Below are positions 61,166-64,000 of a stretch of 64,000 nt of DNA, in pieces. Position numbers and translations under genes: made by a program. Position 1 is the stretch's first letter. Every line of letters starts with the position of its first letter. The notes under the pieces were generated by a model. The model searched no databases and was not told where the DNA came from. It saw only the letters and a program-made list of their open reading frames with translations. Source of the DNA: Anaerolineales bacterium (GTDB lineage Bacteria; Chloroflexota; Anaerolineae; Anaerolineales; UBA11579); contig CP075526.1 of assembly GCA_025808555.1 (NCBI GenBank), forward strand, positions 1,974,712-2,038,711, given 5' to 3'.

Positions 61166-61729
61166 ATGCAAGCATACTCACTGGCTGAGATCCAGGAAGC
61201 TCTCGCGCACAATCACCGCTTTGTGGCGGAGGATTTTGCCGCCATTGCCGGCGCGCAGTTCTACGCGCATCCGCCACAGGTGTGGTCGCCTGCCGAGAAT
61301 CTGGCACACTTGTGCAAGACGGTGCGGGCAGCCACGCTGGCCTTCCGTGTGCCCGCTCGGCTCTCCGGGCTCATCTGGGGCTCGGCGGAGAGCAGCCGCA
61401 GTTACGCCGAACTTGTGACAAGCTATAAGGCCGTGCTGGATGGCGGCGTCGTGTCGCCGGCTGCCTATGTGGCGGAGTTGGACGGCGTGCTGCAGGATGA
61501 GGCCGCGGCCAAGCAGGATCTGCTGCAGCGCTGGCAGCAGGCAGCCGGCAAGCTGGAAGCTGCCCTGGCCAACTGGCACGATGAAGACCTGGATAAGGCC
61601 AAGGTGCCGCACCCCGTCCTCGGCAAGCTCACGCTGCGTGAATTGCTGTTCTTCACCCTCTATCACAATCTGCACCACGTCAACGATGTGCGCCGTTTGC
61701 TCGGCCAGCCCGAAGTGGAGGTGCTGTGA
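61166..61729 (+). CDS. DinB family protein
   Basis: Protein of 187 residues from ATG 61166. TATGAT (61153-61158) lies 7 nt upstream, so the ATG at 61154 lies inside the -10 box. It has the four-helix DinB_2 pattern: LAEIQEALAHNHRFVAEDFAAI, WSPAENLAHLCKTVRA and LLFFTLYHNLHHVNDVRRLLGQ. The three His residues of the metal site are in the first, second and last helices. Members are thiol-S-transferases or unknown hydrolases. It overlaps the next gene by 4 nt. Confidence 0.87.
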   Translation: MQAYSLAEIQEALAHNHRFVAEDFAAIAGAQFYAHPPQVWSPAENLAHLCKTVRAATLAFRVPARLSGLIWGSAESSRSYAELVTSYKAVLDGGVVSPAAYVAELDGVLQDEAAAKQDLLQRWQQAAGKLEAALANWHDEDLDKAKVPHPVLGKLTLRELLFFTLYHNLHHVNDVRRLLGQPEVEVL

Positions 61730-62118
61730 ACGGCCAGGCGCTGCCTCCCAACCTGGAGAAGTTCCTCGCCAAATTTCCAGAGCCCTTGCAGACAATTGCT
61801 TTGGAGCTGCGCGCCCAGGTGCTGGACCTGGCGCCGGATGTGATCGAACAGATCGACGAATCGGCTCATTTGCTGGGTTACGGCTACGCCGAGACCTACA
61901 CCCACCTGGTATGCGTGATCATTTTGCAAAAAGACTACATCAACTTCGGTTTCCCGCGCGGCGTGGATCTGGAAGACCCGGAAGCCCTGCTGGAGGGCAC
62001 CGGCAAGCGTGCCCGCCATGTGAAGATCTACAGTGTTGAAGACGTAACCCTGCCTGGCGTGCTCTCCTTGTTGCGCGAGGCGATCGAGATCACGCCCCGG
62101 CCAGACAGCGAAGAGTAA
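61726..62118 (+). CDS. DUF1801 domain protein
   Basis: Protein of 130 residues from GTG 61726, overlapping the DinB stop (GTGA). FPEPLQTIALELRAQVLDLAPDVIEQIDESAHLLGYG and VIILQKDYINFGFPRGVDLEDPEALLEGTGKRARHVKI match DUF1801 (YdhG-like), small proteins of unknown function. No signal or TM. It is the second gene of a two-gene operon. Confidence 0.87.
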   Translation: MNGQALPPNLEKFLAKFPEPLQTIALELRAQVLDLAPDVIEQIDESAHLLGYGYAETYTHLVCVIILQKDYINFGFPRGVDLEDPEALLEGTGKRARHVKIYSVEDVTLPGVLSLLREAIEITPRPDSEE

Positions 62119-62146
62119 AAAAGGCTGCGCACTGCGCAGCCTTTTT
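62116..62146. terminator. Bidirectional terminator
   Basis: AAAAAGGCTGCGCA/TGCGCAGCCTTTTT stem with a CTGC-rich apex, between the convergent DUF1801 and lipoprotein genes. Confidence 0.92.
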
Positions 62147-62150
62147 GGTT

Positions 62151-62741
62151 TCAGGGCACGATGATGACCACCGAGAGGTGGCCAAATCCTTCGCCCAGCG
62201 GCGTGGCCAGCGTCCACCAGCCGGTGTATTCGCCTGACGCCGTTGGTGCACGCAGGAGGATGGAGATGTTCCCGCTGTCGCCTGCCAGGATCGTCCTTTG
62301 AATTTGGGATGTGCGGGCGCCATCCATGCGGTCGCCATGGCTGAACAGCAGTTGGTATGCCGGGCTCCAGTTGCAGGTGCCGGCATTCTCCACGTTCCAG
62401 GTCTTGGTAAAAGTTGCGCCGCCAGCAATGATCTCGCCGTCAGGCACAGTCACATCTTCTCTGAAGACCATGATGTTGCAAGGATCCATGGTGGCCGCCC
62501 CGGTTGCAGACAGGGTCATGGTCACCTGTACTTCAGCCGTAGGCTCAGTGGTGGCGGTTGGCTCAGGCGTCTCGGTTGGCGTGGGGCTTGGGTTCTGCTC
62601 CGCCGCCACGGTCAGTTGGGCCGCGAAGGTGGAGACGGCGTGCACTTGAGCTGCTGCCAGCGTGGCATCGAGCTCAGCCTGGCTGGGGCCGCACGCCACC
62701 AGCAGCATTGGTAGGAGAGTCAGTAACAAAGTTCGCTTCAT
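62151..62741 (-). CDS. Lipoprotein with NBR1-like Ig domain
   Basis: Protein of 196 residues. The signal peptide ends in the lipobox LLVACG (Cys17). A Pro/Thr-rich spacer (SPTPTETPEPTATTEPTAE) follows. The C-terminal 110 residues form an Ig-like sandwich with VPDGEIIAGGATFTKTWNVENAGTCNW and SGEYTGWWTLATPLGEGFG, the NBR1 central-domain pattern common in Anaerolineae. TAGAAT (62748-62753, minus) lies 6 nt before the ATG. It may bind a cell-surface partner; the function is unknown. Confidence 0.87.
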   Translation of the reverse strand: MKRTLLLTLLPMLLVACGPSQAELDATLAAAQVHAVSTFAAQLTVAAEQNPSPTPTETPEPTATTEPTAEVQVTMTLSATGAATMDPCNIMVFREDVTVPDGEIIAGGATFTKTWNVENAGTCNWSPAYQLLFSHGDRMDGARTSQIQRTILAGDSGNISILLRAPTASGEYTGWWTLATPLGEGFGHLSVVIIVP

Positions 62742-62770
62742 GAGTTTATTCTATTCATGGCTGGAACAAG

Positions 62771-62811
62771 AACACCAGGAACAGGCACGGATTTCGTGCC
62801 TGTTCCTGGTG
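62771..62811 (-). terminator. Strong hairpin, probable terminator
   Basis: CACCAGGAACAGGCACG pairs perfectly (17 bp) with CGTGCCTGTTCCTGGTG around GATTT. On the minus strand it is followed by TTCTTGTT. Confidence 0.8.
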
Positions 62812-62828
62812 TATAGAGTCGCAAAAGT

Positions 62829-63440
62829 TTAGGGGACGTTGATCTCAACGTACAAATATCCAAAGGCCGTACCTGCCGCATTGGCGATAGCCCAGTAGCC
62901 AACATGCTCTCCGGCAGTGGCCGGGGCTACCAACTCAACCGAGATGTTGGCGGTGCCACCCACCGGCACGGCAGCGAGCAGCGCATTGCTGCTGGGGCCG
63001 CCCATCTGTTCGCCGCTGCTAAAGATAAGCTGGAAACCGGTTGTCCACTCACACGTGCCGGAGTTGCGCACTGACCAGGTCTTGGTGAAGGACGTGCCGG
63101 CGGCAACTTCTTCGCCGTCAGGGATCGTCACATCAGAGACAAAGGTCATCGCCTCACAGCCTGAAGGGACTCCGCCGCCAGTTCCTGTGCCACCCGTGCC
63201 AGTGCCCACTGTGGGGGTAAGCTGCAGGGTTGCGGTGGGCATCAATGTAGCCGTGGCCATCAGCGTGGGAGTGGCCGAGGGGTTGGCCAGAGCATATTCA
63301 GTCAGTTGTATGTAGGCGGTTGAAACGGCATTGGTCTCGGCTGCTACTACCGTTAGCTGGATGTCAGCTTCTGAGATGCCGCAGGCTGCCAGCGCCAGCG
63401 ATAGCACAAGCAGGGGGAGAAGTATGTGTCGTTTCATCAT
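62829..63440 (-). CDS. Lipoprotein with NBR1-like Ig domain, second copy
   Basis: Protein of 203 residues from ATG 63440. TAAAAT (63447-63452, minus) lies 6 nt upstream, with no SD. Lipobox LALAACG. A Thr/Pro-rich and then Gly/Thr-rich linker (LMATATLMPTATLQ; GTGTGGTGTGGG) leads to the Ig domain with VTIPDGEEVAAGTSFTKTWSVRNSGTCEW and AGEHVGYWAIANAAGTAFGYL. It is a paralogue of the gene 88 nt downstream. It is exported. Confidence 0.87.
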   Translation of the reverse strand: MMKRHILLPLLVLSLALAACGISEADIQLTVVAAETNAVSTAYIQLTEYALANPSATPTLMATATLMPTATLQLTPTVGTGTGGTGTGGGVPSGCEAMTFVSDVTIPDGEEVAAGTSFTKTWSVRNSGTCEWTTGFQLIFSSGEQMGGPSSNALLAAVPVGGTANISVELVAPATAGEHVGYWAIANAAGTAFGYLYVEINVP

Positions 63441-63491
63441 TGTTAAATTTTATCCAGCCTGCTGCCGGCAAAACCGCTACTCATCTTGCCC

Positions 63492-64000
63492 TTAGGAAGC
63501 TTGCGAAGCGGTTAGATCGGCTCTTGCGCGCTCCACAGCTTTGTTATTGACTAGGCGATACATCAACAAAGTTGCCACCAGAATAAGCACGCCGCCCACC
63601 CAATAGGGTGTGCCAAGCTCATAGCGGCGCGCCAGCACGCCGCCCGCCAGGCTGCCCAAGGGGGCTGCACCAATGACAAGGAAGCGATATACGCTGGTAA
63701 CACGACCCAGCAGATCATCGGGGATCAGTGTTTGGCGCAGCGCCAGGATCAGCGTCACGCTCATTGTCACTGAGAAGGAGTTGATCGCCAGCATGGCGGC
63801 TGCGACTGGTGTGCTGAAGGTGAACCCGAGCACCAGGAAGGCAATGCCTGTGAGGGTAATGCCAAGGATGATGACGCGGCCGGTGCCCAGCCGCACGCCT
63901 ATCCGGTCTGCTGTGATGGCGCCTACCAGCCCGCCGATGGCGCCAACGGAGAGCAGCAAGCCATAACCAGTGGCGCTCAGCCCCAGGCGGTCTTGCGCAT
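63492..64000 (-). CDS. MFS transporter, C-terminal part (start beyond the window)
   Basis: The frame remains open to the right edge. The visible 168 residues include RLGLSATGYG, then LLLSVGAIGGLVGAITADRIGVRLGTGRV, then RQTLIPDDLLGRVTSVYRFLVIGAAPLGSLAGGVLARR. This is the second half of an MFS_3-type (enterobactin/macrolide-exporter-like) permease with about six TM helices. The substrate is unknown. Confidence 0.85.
   Translation of the reverse strand, partial: AQDRLGLSATGYGLLLSVGAIGGLVGAITADRIGVRLGTGRVIILGITLTGIAFLVLGFTFSTPVAAAMLAINSFSVTMSVTLILALRQTLIPDDLLGRVTSVYRFLVIGAAPLGSLAGGVLARRYELGTPYWVGGVLILVATLLMYRLVNNKAVERARADLTASQAS

Overview
The window is a GC-rich (about 60% by eye), densely coded bacterial chromosome segment. 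The most likely source is a member of Chloroflexota, class Anaerolineae. Pointers are an Agl23-type glycosyltransferase fused to an NHL propeller, small lipoproteins with an NBR1-like Ig domain, a type 2 IPP isomerase next to a polyprenyl synthetase, an inositol-3-phosphate synthase and a KimA-like permease. This placement rests on gene content only. No rRNA or tRNA gene was seen. The one structured housekeeping RNA gene is tmRNA (ssrA), at 49719-50099.

Layout. 1-7 kb: a coiled-coil protein, small stress-type proteins, an isoprenoid pair (fni, polyprenyl synthetase), acpP and sucCD. 7-18 kb: Agl23-NHL, MFS transporters, an rluB-type pseudouridine synthase, an enoyl-CoA hydratase plus 3-hydroxyacyl-CoA dehydrogenase pair, a probably acquired uracil-DNA-glycosylase-like gene and small proteins. 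18-24.4 kb: an aromatic/acyl-CoA block with an enoyl-CoA hydratase, an aldehyde dehydrogenase and paaABCD, followed by EthD and RidA proteins. 24.4-32 kb: an MpaB-like protein, slipin, an HPS-like protein, an exonuclease-DinG fusion and a KimA-like permease. 32-44.7 kb: CtlX, proS behind a probable proline attenuator, two patatins, an esterase, a REP-associated transposase, ligA, an LURP-like protein, an alpha-oxoamine synthase, an MFS and rlmI. 44.7-51.6 kb: an ABC-2 exporter operon, a compact promoter/sORF/pseudoknot/terminator cassette, a duplicated-domain lipoprotein, tmRNA, a two-domain VOC protein, a 23-residue Cys-rich peptide gene and an ArsR repressor. 52-64 kb: a phosphoesterase, a ParB-like/Usp fusion, a flavin-type oxidoreductase, an aldo/keto reductase, a membrane EEP protein, plsY, an epimerase, a fluoride riboswitch with crcB, ino1, DinB/DUF1801, two Ig lipoproteins and a truncated MFS.

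Regulation is the most striking part. At least fourteen start codons lie only 6-8 nt downstream of a TATAAT-like -10 box with no room for a Shine-Dalgarno sequence, so leaderless transcription appears common and fixes many start sites. Genes with longer leaders or inside operons carry clear SD sequences instead. Cis-regulatory RNAs include the fluoride switch (SD sequestration is visible), a Pro-rich leaderless leader peptide followed by a terminator before proS, and an unrecognised ABA'B' structure before the ABC exporter.

The best candidates for something new are the Cys-rich micropeptide gene with its operator beside an ArsR regulator (51031-51550), the sORF/pseudoknot cassette (48416-48595), the proS leader, and a perfect palindrome carried in frame inside the REP-associated transposase gene.
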